64,000 nucleotides of DNA from Agrobacterium tumefaciens_K (GCF_031801495.1 NZ_JAOEGC010000002.1:2232001-2296000); one strand, 5' to 3'; positions 33,254-42,353 are shown, numbered from the stretch's first letter. Program-made: numbers and translations. The notes: generated by a model not told the origin, from the sequence alone.

Positions 33254-34030
33254 ATGACCGACCGCGCACCCCTTCTCTCCCGCCGCAGTTTCACGGCACT
33301 CGCCGCGCTTGCGCCGCTGTTTGCCGCAGGCGGTGTTGCCGCTGCTCCATCCAGCCTGCGTGGTACGGTTTTCTATAGGGAACGCATCGCCCTGCCGCCG
33401 GGCGCGACGGTGACCGTCCGTCTGCTCGACGTTTCGCTGGCGGACGCGCCATCCCGCACCATTGCCGAAACGACGATCCGCCCGCGCGGACAAGTTCCCG
33501 TGCCCTTCGTGCTGCGTTACGACGACCGCGATATCCGCCCGCGCCGTTCCTATGCGCTGAGTGCCGAGATCCGTGATCGCGACCGGGTGCTGTTTACCAC
33601 CACCACCCGCTATTCCGTGCTGACCGGCGGGCGCGACAACACCGATCTCCTGCTGCAACGCGTGGCAGGCGGGCCGGACCGGCCGGAACCGGAGGCCGGT
33701 ATCCAGGGACGCTGGCTGGTCGAGGATATAAAGGGCGAACGGGTTCGCGGCAGCAAGCAGGCGACGCTCGAAATCTCCCGCGATGGCCGCGTCTCCGGCA
33801 ACGCCGGTTGCAACGGCATCGGCGGCGAGGCAAGGATCAACGGCAACCGCATCGATTTCGGCCGGATGATCTCCACACAGATGGCCTGCGCACCCGATAT
33901 CATGCGCCAGGAACGGCAATTCATCGATGCGCTGGAAGCAACCCGCTCATTCCGTCTGGAGGCCCGGCGCGGCACGCTCGAACTCATCGACGGCCGTGGC
34001 CGCCGCACCATGCGCCTGCGCCGCGCCTGA
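33254..34030 (+). CDS. YbaY-META domain fusion, exported by a Tat-like signal
   Basis: The 258-residue protein begins with a twin-arginine-like signal (SRRSFTALAALAPLFAAGG). Residues about 35-135 form a YbaY-type beta domain (LRGTVFYRERIALPPGATV). Residues about 148-258 form a META/HslJ domain with the diagnostic VSGNAGCNGIGGEARI and MACAPDIMRQERQFIDAL. Both domains usually occur in small envelope lipoproteins linked to stress; the role is unknown. There is no lipobox. Confidence 0.85.
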   Translation: MTDRAPLLSRRSFTALAALAPLFAAGGVAAAPSSLRGTVFYRERIALPPGATVTVRLLDVSLADAPSRTIAETTIRPRGQVPVPFVLRYDDRDIRPRRSYALSAEIRDRDRVLFTTTTRYSVLTGGRDNTDLLLQRVAGGPDRPEPEAGIQGRWLVEDIKGERVRGSKQATLEISRDGRVSGNAGCNGIGGEARINGNRIDFGRMISTQMACAPDIMRQERQFIDALEATRSFRLEARRGTLELIDGRGRRTMRLRRA

Positions 34031-34142
34031 CGGCAGGATACGCCCCTGCCACCGTGCTGGTCATGAGACATCGCATGTCGTTTCCGGCACGGTGCGCCTT
34101 GCATTCGCACCTTATGAATTTGCTCAGCGGCACCGCTGCGAA

Positions 34143-34180
34143 AGAGCGTTTCCCTTTGAACGGGAAACATTCTATGGAAC
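34143..34180. repeat. Short palindromic element related to 3984-4012
   Basis: GTTTCCC (34148-34154), seven bases, GGGAAAC (34162-34168), preceded by AGAGC and followed by ATGGAAC. The AGAGCGTTTCC core and the ATGGAAC tail also occur at 4000-4022. Confidence 0.45.
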
Positions 34181-34234
34181 GCGCCGAACCCTTCCGTCCC
34201 TTGCGGACAGCGAAGCCTTTGAGGAAAGAAGCGA

Positions 34235-35119
34235 ATGACGACCTATGTTCTGACCGTAGCCTGCAAATCGACCCGCGGCATCGTGGCCGCGATTTCTGGT
34301 TATCTGGCGGACAAGGGTTGCAATATTGTCGACAGTTCGCAGTTCGACGATCTTCAGACCGGCAAGTTCTTCATGCGCGTTTCCTTCATTTCCGAAGCGG
34401 GAGCGACCCTGGAGGAAATTACCGATGGTTTCGCCCCGGTTGCGGAAAAATTCGAGATGGATGCTCGCATTTACAGCGATGGCCAGCGCATGAAGACACT
34501 GCTGATGGTATCGCGTTTCGGCCATTGCCTCAACGACCTGCTCTACCGCTGGAAGATCGGCGCCCTGCCGATCGATATCGTAGGCGTCGTCTCGAACCAC
34601 TTCGATTACCAGAAGGTCGTCGTCAATCACGACATTCCCTTCCACCACATCAAGGTTACGAAGGAAAACAAGCCTCGGGCCGAAGCACAGCTGATGGAGC
34701 TGATTGAAACCAGCGGAACGGAACTCGTCGTGCTGGCGCGTTACATGCAGGTATTGTCCGATGACATGTGCCGCAAGATGTCCGGCCAGATCATCAACAT
34801 CCACCATTCCTTCCTGCCGTCCTTCAAGGGTGCGAACCCTTACAAGCAAGCCTATGAACGCGGCGTGAAGCTTATCGGCGCAACGGCGCACTACGTCACC
34901 GCCGACCTCGACGAAGGCCCGATCATCGAGCAGGACACCGTGCGCATCACCCACGCGCAATCGGCGGAAGACTACGTGTCGCTCGGCCGCGATGTGGAAA
35001 GCCAGGTGCTGGCACGCGCCATCCACGCTCACATTCACCACCGCACCTTCATCAACGGCAACCGCACCGTGGTCTTCCCGCCAAGCCCCGGCTCCTATGC
35101 CTCCGAGCGGATGGGGTGA
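34235..35119 (+). CDS. purU: Formyltetrahydrofolate deformylase
   Basis: PurU hydrolyses 10-formyl-tetrahydrofolate to formate and tetrahydrofolate and so balances one-carbon pools. The 294-residue protein has an N-terminal ACT domain (about 5-75) and a formyltransferase-like C-terminal domain with NIHHSFLPSFKGANPY and GATAHYVTADLDEGPII, which hold the catalytic Asn, His and Asp. The ATG at 34235 follows GAGGAAAGAAGCG. It is a single gene unit. Confidence 0.96.
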   Translation: MTTYVLTVACKSTRGIVAAISGYLADKGCNIVDSSQFDDLQTGKFFMRVSFISEAGATLEEITDGFAPVAEKFEMDARIYSDGQRMKTLLMVSRFGHCLNDLLYRWKIGALPIDIVGVVSNHFDYQKVVVNHDIPFHHIKVTKENKPRAEAQLMELIETSGTELVVLARYMQVLSDDMCRKMSGQIINIHHSFLPSFKGANPYKQAYERGVKLIGATAHYVTADLDEGPIIEQDTVRITHAQSAEDYVSLGRDVESQVLARAIHAHIHHRTFINGNRTVVFPPSPGSYASERMG

Positions 35120-35229
35120 GACGTACCTTCCCGCTAAAGGAAAACCTCAAACTTTATTTCTGATGACCAGCAACCGAGCGCCTCTCGCCCCCGTTTCTGC
35201 TTGGTCGTTAAAACGAAGAGGTTATCCTC

Positions 35230-35574
35230 ATGAAAAAACTGGTTATTGCTGGAGCCGCGCTCCTTATCGCGGCAACGTCCACTTTTGCCCAACAACCCCC
35301 ACCGCCGCCTCCGCCCGGTCCTGCCGATGCGGCTCCGAGGGCGGATGCGCCGCCACCTCCTCCACCGCCGCCCGGTCCGGGTGGTCCGAGAGAGGCAGGC
35401 TGGAGAGAGGGCGGTCCGCACGGCAAGAGAATGCCACCGCCGCCGCCCTCAAAGGCTGCCCATTTCCGCCTCGAGGACGGTGAGCGGAAGATCGACGTCA
35501 AATGCGCCGACGATGAACCGATGAAGGCTTGCGCCGATATTGTCATTCAGCTCATCGACAAGCTGAACGAATAG
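35230..35574 (+). CDS. Small secreted proline-rich protein
   Basis: The 114-residue protein has a clear signal peptide (MKKLVIAGAALLIAATSTFA). The mature half is dominated by proline runs of seven and eight residues with Gly and Arg. The last about 45 residues form a conserved-looking tail with a Cys pair (DVKCADDEPMKACADIVIQL) that may form a disulfide. Proline-rich periplasmic proteins of this type are frequent in rhizobia without known function. GAGG lies 7 bp before the ATG. Confidence 0.75.
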   Translation: MKKLVIAGAALLIAATSTFAQQPPPPPPPGPADAAPRADAPPPPPPPPGPGGPREAGWREGGPHGKRMPPPPPSKAAHFRLEDGERKIDVKCADDEPMKACADIVIQLIDKLNE

Positions 35575-35646
35575 CGGGAATTTCGATGCTTCGGCGCGAT
35601 CGTCGCAAGAGACTGTCGCGCCGTTTGGCATGATCGGCAGTCGTGC

Positions 35647-37023
35647 CTAGCCGAATTGCACGCGTACCTTCAGGCCGCGCCCGCCTGCGCCGTCGCACAG
35701 CTCCAGCCGCCCTTGGAACAGCCCCGCAATCTCCTCCACGATGGCGAGGCCAAGACCGGCACCCGGCGCGACATTGCCGTCGCCCCGCGCAAAGCGCTGG
35801 CGCACCACGGCACGTTTTTCGGGCGGAATGCCGGGGCCGTTATCCTCGACTTCGAGCCAGACGGTATCCGCCGACTGGCCCACGCGGACGGTTACTTCCG
35901 CGCCGCGCCCTGCATAATTGATGGCATTGGTGATCAGGTTGCCCATAAGCTCGCCGAGCAGCAGCGGCTCGGCGGCGATCATGGCGGCTCCCTCGCCTTC
36001 GAAGCCAAGATCGATGCCCGCTTCGGCGGCACGCGGCACGAAATCCGCCGTCACCTCCTGCGCCAAAGCCACAAGATCGATGTTCGCAAACTGCTGCTTC
36101 TCGCCCGAACCAGCGGCATCGATATTGGCCATACGCAGAAGCTGCGCCAGAATATGCTCGGCATGGGCGACCGAGGCATCGCCCTTGCGGGCCGCAGCCT
36201 GCGCCTCGTCCAGACTGCCCGCGCGTGCCGAAAGCGCAAGCTGGGTGCGGATGATGGCAAGCGGCGTGCGAAGCTGATGGCTGGCATTTCCGGTGAAGTG
36301 CCTGAGCGCATCCAGCGCCGATTGCAGCCGCACCATGAAGGAATTGACGGTTTCGACAAGGCTTTCCACCTCAACCGGCACGGACTGTTCGATAGGATGC
36401 AGGTCGTTGGGACTGCGCTCTGCAATCGCCTCGCCGAGCCGGTAGAGCGGGCGAAGCGAAATCGTCACCGCAACCCAGACGATGGCCGCCGCACCGACGA
36501 TCATCAAAAAAAGGCGCAGCGCCGAGCGCAGGATGATGGCGTTGGCAAGCTGGCTGCGGGCAATCGTCGTTTCGGCAACCGTCACGGAAAACGGCACGGA
36601 ATTGATGCCGGTCGACGCGAACCGCTGGATAGCGGCGATCCGGATACGCTCGTTGCGGAAAACCGCATCCATGTAGACAGGTGTATCGCCGGTGAGCTTT
36701 TCGACCAGGGGCAACGCCTGATAGCCGGTCAGGAACTGACCGTTGGGACCGTCGACACGGTAGAAAACCCGGTCCTGCGCGGCGGACGTCAGCATTTCCA
36801 GAGCCACATAGGGAATGTCGACTTCCAGCGAGCCGTCTTCGGCCACCACCACGCGCTCGGCGATCGCCAACGCCGACCCGGACAGCACCCGGTCCGAGAC
36901 GACGTTGGCGGTGTTGACCGCCTCGCGCCAGGTATCGGCAAGCGCGATACAGCCTATGATGGCCGTGGAAATGAGAAGCCAGCCGAGAAGCCGTCGCCGG
37001 AGCGAATAGGCGGCCTGCTTCAT
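35647..37023 (-). CDS. TctE-like sensor histidine kinase
   Basis: The 458-residue kinase has transmembrane helices at about 10-30 and 165-188 around a periplasmic sensor domain (TctE/2CSK_N type). A HAMP-like linker follows. The phosphorylated His249 lies in GNASHQLRTPLAIIRTQ, and the ATPase boxes are NLITNAINYAGRG and VEDNGPGIPPEKR. Its start overlaps the stop of the response regulator gene. The tctCBA-type transporter genes nearby show that it probably senses tri- or dicarboxylates. Confidence 0.92.
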   Translation of the reverse strand: MKQAAYSLRRRLLGWLLISTAIIGCIALADTWREAVNTANVVSDRVLSGSALAIAERVVVAEDGSLEVDIPYVALEMLTSAAQDRVFYRVDGPNGQFLTGYQALPLVEKLTGDTPVYMDAVFRNERIRIAAIQRFASTGINSVPFSVTVAETTIARSQLANAIILRSALRLFLMIVGAAAIVWVAVTISLRPLYRLGEAIAERSPNDLHPIEQSVPVEVESLVETVNSFMVRLQSALDALRHFTGNASHQLRTPLAIIRTQLALSARAGSLDEAQAAARKGDASVAHAEHILAQLLRMANIDAAGSGEKQQFANIDLVALAQEVTADFVPRAAEAGIDLGFEGEGAAMIAAEPLLLGELMGNLITNAINYAGRGAEVTVRVGQSADTVWLEVEDNGPGIPPEKRAVVRQRFARGDGNVAPGAGLGLAIVEEIAGLFQGRLELCDGAGGRGLKVRVQFG

Positions 37024-37700
37024 TCAGCCATCTCCGGCAGCTTGTCGAGATAATAGCCGATGCCGCGCGCCGTCTTCACCGTCAGGCCGTGTGGCCCGAG
37101 CCTTTTGCGCAGGCGGCTGACATATTGTTCGATGGCGTTGCCGGAAAGCTCGTCATCGAAGCCGGTGAGCGACTGCACGATCGCCTCCTTGGCAACCACC
37201 TTGCCGGCGCGGAGAAACAGCACTTCCAGGAGCGCCACCTCACGGGCCGGAATATCGAGCGGACGCCCCTCGGCCGAAAAGGTGCGCGAGATCAGGTCGA
37301 AAGACACCCTGCCAAAGCTGACAGACGAGGAGCGCAAACCCGCATTGCGGCGCAGCAGCACACGCACCCGCGCCTCGAACTCGGCAATATCGAAGGGTTT
37401 TATCATGTAGTCGTCGGCGCCAAGGTCCAGACCCTTGACCTTTTCCTCCGGTGTGCCGCGCGCGGTGAGTATCAGCACCGCCGCCTTGTCCTGTCGCGCC
37501 CTCATGGCGCGCAGAACCTCGATGCCATCCATTTCGGGAAGATTGAGATCGAGAATGACGAGATCGAAACTTTCCACCGCAATCGCCGCATCGGCGGACG
37601 CACCGTCGGACACCACATCCACGGCATAACCGCTGCCACGCAGAAGCGCGGACAGCCCTTCCGACAGAACCTGATTGTCCTCGACCAGCAATATGCGCAA
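37020..37700 (-). CDS. TctD-like OmpR-family response regulator
   Basis: The 226-residue regulator has a receiver domain with phospho-acceptor Asp51 (LVILDLNLPEMDG), the conserved Lys in YMIKPFD, and a C-terminal winged helix (NAIEQYVSRLRKRLG). It is translated before the kinase with ATGA coupling. It is divergent from the orphan binding-protein gene across 83 bp, where it probably binds, and it may act on the tctC promoter further on. Confidence 0.94.
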   Translation of the reverse strand: MRILLVEDNQVLSEGLSALLRGSGYAVDVVSDGASADAAIAVESFDLVILDLNLPEMDGIEVLRAMRARQDKAAVLILTARGTPEEKVKGLDLGADDYMIKPFDIAEFEARVRVLLRRNAGLRSSSVSFGRVSFDLISRTFSAEGRPLDIPAREVALLEVLFLRAGKVVAKEAIVQSLTGFDDELSGNAIEQYVSRLRKRLGPHGLTVKTARGIGYYLDKLPEMAE

Positions 37701-37783
37701 ATCTTATCCCTCGCAGCGTCGCCTGAACTTAACCAACCGCCCGGCGCTTGTGAATGGCAAGCGCGTGCGGCATGATCTTTTCC

Positions 37784-38851
37784 ATGCGTATCGTTCTTCC
37801 CTTATGTCTCTGTCTTGGCCTCAACCTGCCCGCGATGGCGGAACCCGTTCTTTTCCCCGCACTTTCCGCCAATGCGGAGACACAGACACTGGTGGTCTAT
37901 TCCTCGCTGGACGAACCGCTTGCAACACCGATGATCAAGGGATTTCAGGAGGCCAACCCGAACATTGCCGTGTCCTACGAGGACATGCTGACGGGAGAGA
38001 TTTACGACCGGATCGTCAAGGAAACCGATGCGGGTGAAAAGACCGCAGACTTCGCCTTTTCATCCGCCATGGATCTTCAGGTGAAACTGAGCAATGACGG
38101 CTATGCGCAGCGTTCCGACCTGCCGATGAGTTCGCGCTGGCCCGCCTGGGCAAACTGGCGCAACACGGCCTATGCGCTGACCTTCGAGCCTGCCGTTTTC
38201 GTCTACCACAAACCGAGCTTCAGGCATGAGAAACCACCAGCCACGCGCGCCGAATTCGTCGATTATCTGGAACGCCACGCCAAAGAAGTTCATGGTCGTA
38301 TCGCCACTTACGACATCGAACGCTCCGGCGTCGGTTTCCTGTTCATGTCACGCGATCAGGAACAGTTCGGCGATATCTGGAGCGTCATCAAGCGCATGGG
38401 TGCTGCCGGCGTGAAGGTCTATTCCACCTCGTCGGCCATTCTGGAGCGCGTGTCCGATGGCCGTTTCGTGCTGGCCTACAACATCCTCGGCTCCTACGCC
38501 GCCGACTGGGCATCACGCCATCCGGACGTCGGCATCGTTCTGCCGAAGGACTATACCGTGGTCATGTCGCGCATCGGACTTGTACCGGAAGCAGCCGCCA
38601 ACCCCGAGCTTGGCCGCCGGTATCTGGAATTCTTCATGTCGAAGGAAGGCCAGACGATCATGGCAAGGCAGTTGCAGATCCCGGCGGTCAGCCCGGAAGT
38701 GGCGGGCGAAAACACCGCCAACACCATGCAGGCCATTCACGGCGCGCAATTGCGTCCGGTTCCCGTCAGCCCCGGCCTGATGGTCTATCTCGATCAGGTC
38801 AAGCGCAGCCGCCTGATCGAACGCTGGAACGAGGCTCTGCGCTCGCAGTAG
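37784..38851 (+). CDS. Orphan periplasmic binding protein (Fe3+/PgtC type) linked to TctDE
   Basis: The 355-residue exported protein has a signal peptide (MRIVLPLCLCLGLNLPAMA). The mature part begins with TLVVYSSLDEPLATPMIKGF, as in ferric-ion and phosphoglycerate (PgtC) binding proteins of class II fold. No permease or ATPase of the matching type is adjacent. Its divergent position next to the sensor-regulator pair suggests a co-sensor that presents ligand to the kinase, as PgtC does in the Pgt system. That role is inference. A start at 37772 is also possible. Confidence 0.82.
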   Translation: MRIVLPLCLCLGLNLPAMAEPVLFPALSANAETQTLVVYSSLDEPLATPMIKGFQEANPNIAVSYEDMLTGEIYDRIVKETDAGEKTADFAFSSAMDLQVKLSNDGYAQRSDLPMSSRWPAWANWRNTAYALTFEPAVFVYHKPSFRHEKPPATRAEFVDYLERHAKEVHGRIATYDIERSGVGFLFMSRDQEQFGDIWSVIKRMGAAGVKVYSTSSAILERVSDGRFVLAYNILGSYAADWASRHPDVGIVLPKDYTVVMSRIGLVPEAAANPELGRRYLEFFMSKEGQTIMARQLQIPAVSPEVAGENTANTMQAIHGAQLRPVPVSPGLMVYLDQVKRSRLIERWNEALRSQ

Positions 38852-39181
38852 TCTCGGCGGCGGCGCTCCTCATTCCTGTGCGCATCGAAGGAATGAAGAG
38901 ATTGAAAGCGCTGCCAAGCACGCTCCAGTGGACGCCCGGCGGAAATTAATAGAGAGTAAACAACCATGGAATTGCGTTGCGTCAGTTAGATGACAGCTTT
39001 CTATGGTGCTCTGCAATTCTTCTTCATTCCGTGGAGGCGGAAGAAGATGTGGGAGGAACTCTCGAAGACCGCAAAGTCCAGCGCCGCTCCGGCCGCGTCA
39101 GGATCCCTGCGCTCTCGACACCCTCTTCCCGCATAAAACATAACGACGCCCGCAACGACGGGCATCCTGAGGAGGGTTAAA
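38852..39181. other. 330-bp control region before tctC
   Basis: I see no gene. CTCCTCATTCCT (38866-38877) and AGGAATGAAGAG (38889-38900) form a 12-bp inverted repeat with one mismatch and an 11-base loop, just after the binding-protein stop. A small hairpin GCCCG, CAACGA, CGGGC lies at 39148-39163 before the GGAGG site of tctC. TctD binding somewhere here is expected. Confidence 0.55.
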
Positions 39182-40126
39182 GTGAAACATTTTCTTATCA
39201 GCACATTCCTGGCAGGCGCGATCGCTCTTCCTGCGGCAGCCGCAGACTACATGATCATCGCCCCGGCCAATCCCGGCGGCGGCTGGGACCAGACGGCGCG
39301 GTCGTTGCAGACCGTTCTGCAGGAAGAAGGCATTTCCAAGAGCGTGCAGGTGCAGAACGTACCGGGCGCTGGCGGCACAATCGGCCTGGCGCAGTTCGCC
39401 AGCCAGCAGAAGGGCAATCCGAACGCCCTGATCGTCGGCGGCTACGTGATGGTCGGCGCGATCCTGACCAACAAGTCCCCGGTCACGCTGAATGAAGTCA
39501 CCCCGGTTGCCCGCCTGACCGGCGAATATGAAGCCATCGTCGTTCCGGCCTCGTCCGAGATCAAGACCATCAAGGATCTGGTCGAAAAGCTGAAGGCCGA
39601 TCCGGGAAGCGTCTCCTGGGGCGGCGGCTCCGCTGGCGGCACCGACCACATCACCGCTGGCCTGATTGCCAAGGCGGCAGGCGTCGATCCGACCAAGATC
39701 AATTACATCGCCTATTCCGGCGGCGGCGAAGCGCTGGCATCCATCCTCGGTTCGCAGGTGACGGCTGGCATTTCCAGCTACGGCGAATTCGAAAGCCAGG
39801 TAAAGGCCGGTACGCTGCGCCTGCTGGCCGTTTCCAGCGAAGAGAAGCTGGAAGGCATCGACGCCCCGACGCTGAAGGAAAGCGGTCTTGATGTCGTCGT
39901 GCAGAACTGGCGCATGGTTGCAGCTGCTCCCGGCCTGACGCCGGAACAGGAAAAGGCCGTCAACGCCGACATCGAGAAGCTGGCGAAGTCCGCCAAGTGG
40001 CAGGAAACCCTGAAGACCAAGGGCTGGATGGACACCTATCTCGCCGGTGACGACTTCAAGGCGCAGCTTGCCAAGGACACCACTTCCACCGAAGCAATCC
40101 TCAAAGACATCGGACTGGTAAAATGA
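39182..40126 (+). CDS. tctC: Tricarboxylate-binding protein TctC
   Basis: The 314-residue periplasmic receptor starts at GTG behind GAGGAGG. The signal peptide ends near LPAAAAD. The family core is seen in NPGGGWDQTARSLQ, NVPGAGGTIGLAQFASQ and SWGGGSAGGTDHITAGLIAK. It delivers citrate or a related carboxylate to the TctAB membrane complex. The stop overlaps the tctB start by ATGA. Confidence 0.95.
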   Translation: MKHFLISTFLAGAIALPAAAADYMIIAPANPGGGWDQTARSLQTVLQEEGISKSVQVQNVPGAGGTIGLAQFASQQKGNPNALIVGGYVMVGAILTNKSPVTLNEVTPVARLTGEYEAIVVPASSEIKTIKDLVEKLKADPGSVSWGGGSAGGTDHITAGLIAKAAGVDPTKINYIAYSGGGEALASILGSQVTAGISSYGEFESQVKAGTLRLLAVSSEEKLEGIDAPTLKESGLDVVVQNWRMVAAAPGLTPEQEKAVNADIEKLAKSAKWQETLKTKGWMDTYLAGDDFKAQLAKDTTSTEAILKDIGLVK

Positions 40127-40617
40127 GCCAGGGTTCCAACCCTTCCAGCCATCAAAAACGCCGCCCTGACTGGGCGGCGTTCGTGATCGCCATCGCCCTC
40201 GTCGCCATCGCCTGCGTGATCTTCTGGGATAGCGCACGCCTTGCCAGCGTGACCGGATATTCGCCGGTCGGCCCTGCCACCGTGCCTTATGCCATCGGTA
40301 TCTGTCTTATCGGCCTTGCGATCTGGACGGCCGTCGAGGCCTGGCGCAACGATTTCCCGACCCGCGACAAGCAGGACGTCGGCCCCGTCGTCTGGGTCGT
40401 CGCCGGACTTGCAGCCCAGATGCTGCTGCTCAACACGGCAGGATTTTCGATCGCTACCGGCCTGCTCTTTGCCTTTACGGCGCGTGCCTTCGGCAAGCGC
40501 AAGCTCTGGTATTCGATCCCGATCGGAATTGCCCTGAGCTTCGTCGTCTGGTTCGTCTTCGCGCGGCTCCTCCAGCTTTCGCTGCCAGCCGGACCGCTGG
40601 AACGGCTGTTCGTCTGA
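40123..40617 (+). CDS. tctB: Tripartite tricarboxylate transporter small subunit TctB
   Basis: The 164-residue inner-membrane protein has four hydrophobic helices, the first at about 13-33. The sequence SPVGPATVPYAIGICLIGLA is a usual TctB feature. It forms the membrane part with TctA. An 88-bp gap separates it from tctA. Confidence 0.93.
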   Translation: MSQGSNPSSHQKRRPDWAAFVIAIALVAIACVIFWDSARLASVTGYSPVGPATVPYAIGICLIGLAIWTAVEAWRNDFPTRDKQDVGPVVWVVAGLAAQMLLLNTAGFSIATGLLFAFTARAFGKRKLWYSIPIGIALSFVVWFVFARLLQLSLPAGPLERLFV

Positions 40618-40705
40618 CGGCCATTCCAACCAAGTTTCGAGATCAAAGGGAACCGAGGCGCGGCACAAGCGCCAGCCGTTCCACCCGACAGGGGGACATC
40701 TGTCC

Positions 40706-42223
40706 ATGAGTACGTTTGAATTCCTGCTGCACGGTCTTGAGGTTGCCGCCCAACCCATGAACCTGCTCTACGCGCTGATCGGCGTGACGCTCGGCACCGC
40801 CGTCGGCGTTCTGCCCGGCATCGGCCCGGCGCTGACCGTTGCACTGCTTCTGCCCGTCACCTACCGGCTCGACCCCGCCGGTTCACTCATCATGTTCGCC
40901 GGTATCTATTACGGCGGCATGTATGGCGGATCGACCACCTCGATCCTGCTCAACACGCCCGGCGAAAGCGCCTCAATCGTTACCGCGCTCGAAGGCAACA
41001 AGATGGCGCGGGCGGGACGCGGCGGACCAGCCCTTGCCACCGCGGCGATAGGCTCCTTCGTCGCCGGTCTGATCGCCACCGTCGCGCTGGCCTTCATCGC
41101 CCCCTATATCGTCAAGCTGGCGCTGGTCTTCGGTCCGCGCGAATATTTCGCGCTGATGGTTCTGGCCTTCGTCACCGTGTCCTCCGCCTTCGGAGATTCG
41201 GCGCTGCGCGGCCTGACCTCGCTGTTCATCGGCTTCACGCTCGCCATCATCGGCATCGACCAGCTGACCGGCCAGACCCGCATGAGCTTCGGCGTTCCCG
41301 ATCTGCTCGACGGTGTGGAAGTCACGACGCTGGCCGTCGCCATGTTCGCCATCGGAGAAACGCTGTTCATCGTTGCACAGGGTCAGGGCGGCCCCGACAA
41401 GGTGGAAGCCGTGAAAGGCTCCGTCTGGATGAGCGCGCAGGACTGGGCGCGCTCCTGGAAAGCCTGGCTGCGCGGCACGCTGATCGGTTTCCCCATCGGT
41501 GCGATGCCCGCAGGCGGCGCCGAAATCGGCACCTTCCTCTCCTACGCGACCGAAAAGAAGCTGACCAAATATCCGGAAGAATTCGGCAAGGGCGCCATCG
41601 AGGGCGTTGCCGGTCCGGAAGCGGCCAACAACGCCTCGGCCGCCGGTACGCTGGTGCCGCTGCTGACGCTCGGCCTACCGACCACGGCGACCGCCGCGAT
41701 CATGCTCGCAGGCTTCCAGCAATATGGCCTGCAACCCGGCCCGCTGCTGTTTGCCACCAATCCGCAGCTCGTCTGGGGTCTGATCGCCAGCCTGTTCATC
41801 GCCAACCTGATGCTGCTGGTGCTGAACCTGCCGCTCATCGGCCTGTGGGTGAAGCTGCTGACCATTCCCAAGCCCTGGCTTTACGCGGGCATCCTGCTGT
41901 TTGCCACGCTCGGCACCATCGGCGCCAACCCATCGGTATTCGAACTCGGCATGCTGCTGGCCTTCGGTATCCTCGGCTACATCATGCGCATTTTCGGTTA
42001 TCCGATCGCGCCTGCCGTCGTCGGCCTGATCCTCGGACCGCTGGCCGAACAGCAGCTTCGCCGCGCGCTCGCCATCGGTCAGGGCGACCCGACGGTGCTG
42101 CTTACCTCCCCGATCGCCGTGGGCCTGTTCATTGTCGCAGCCGCAGCTTTCATCATTCCGCTCATCATGCGCATTCGCGGCCGCGGTGAAGTCCTGACCC
42201 AGCTCGCGGCCAGCGAGGACTGA
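40706..42223 (+). CDS. tctA: Tripartite tricarboxylate transporter large subunit TctA
   Basis: The 505-residue permease has about 10-12 transmembrane helices. Family motifs are VLPGIGPALTVALLLPVTY, the glycine-rich YYGGMYGGSTTSILLNTPGE and PEAANNASAAGTLVPLLTLG. It carries the substrate with TctB by ion-coupled transport. The Shine-Dalgarno AGGGGGA lies partly in a small hairpin (40694-40705) that abuts the ATG, which might tune its translation. Confidence 0.96.
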   Translation: MSTFEFLLHGLEVAAQPMNLLYALIGVTLGTAVGVLPGIGPALTVALLLPVTYRLDPAGSLIMFAGIYYGGMYGGSTTSILLNTPGESASIVTALEGNKMARAGRGGPALATAAIGSFVAGLIATVALAFIAPYIVKLALVFGPREYFALMVLAFVTVSSAFGDSALRGLTSLFIGFTLAIIGIDQLTGQTRMSFGVPDLLDGVEVTTLAVAMFAIGETLFIVAQGQGGPDKVEAVKGSVWMSAQDWARSWKAWLRGTLIGFPIGAMPAGGAEIGTFLSYATEKKLTKYPEEFGKGAIEGVAGPEAANNASAAGTLVPLLTLGLPTTATAAIMLAGFQQYGLQPGPLLFATNPQLVWGLIASLFIANLMLLVLNLPLIGLWVKLLTIPKPWLYAGILLFATLGTIGANPSVFELGMLLAFGILGYIMRIFGYPIAPAVVGLILGPLAEQQLRRALAIGQGDPTVLLTSPIAVGLFIVAAAAFIIPLIMRIRGRGEVLTQLAASED

Positions 42224-42243
42224 TAGAAAACTCCCAGGTAACT

Positions 42244-42276
42244 GCCTCGCATCCTTCCGGATGCGAGGCTTTTTTG
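42244..42276 (+). terminator. Rho-independent terminator of tctCBA
   Basis: GCCTCGCATCC (42244-42254), TTCC, GGATGCGAGGC (42259-42269) is a perfect 11-bp stem followed by TTTTTTG. Confidence 0.95.
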
Positions 42277-42353
42277 TTGATGCGCGGCACGAATTTATCA
42301 GCGCGAAAACCTTTCAGGCAATGTAAACTCCGGATCAGGCGAAGGAGGATGAC

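Noticed and set aside
35656..37053. 465-codon plus-strand frame opposite the histidine kinase gene
   Set aside because: It has no recognisable motif, and the minus strand has complete kinase motifs.
38977..39180. 67-codon frame before tctC
   Set aside because: It covers the tctC leader and ribosome site and lacks a start signal of its own.
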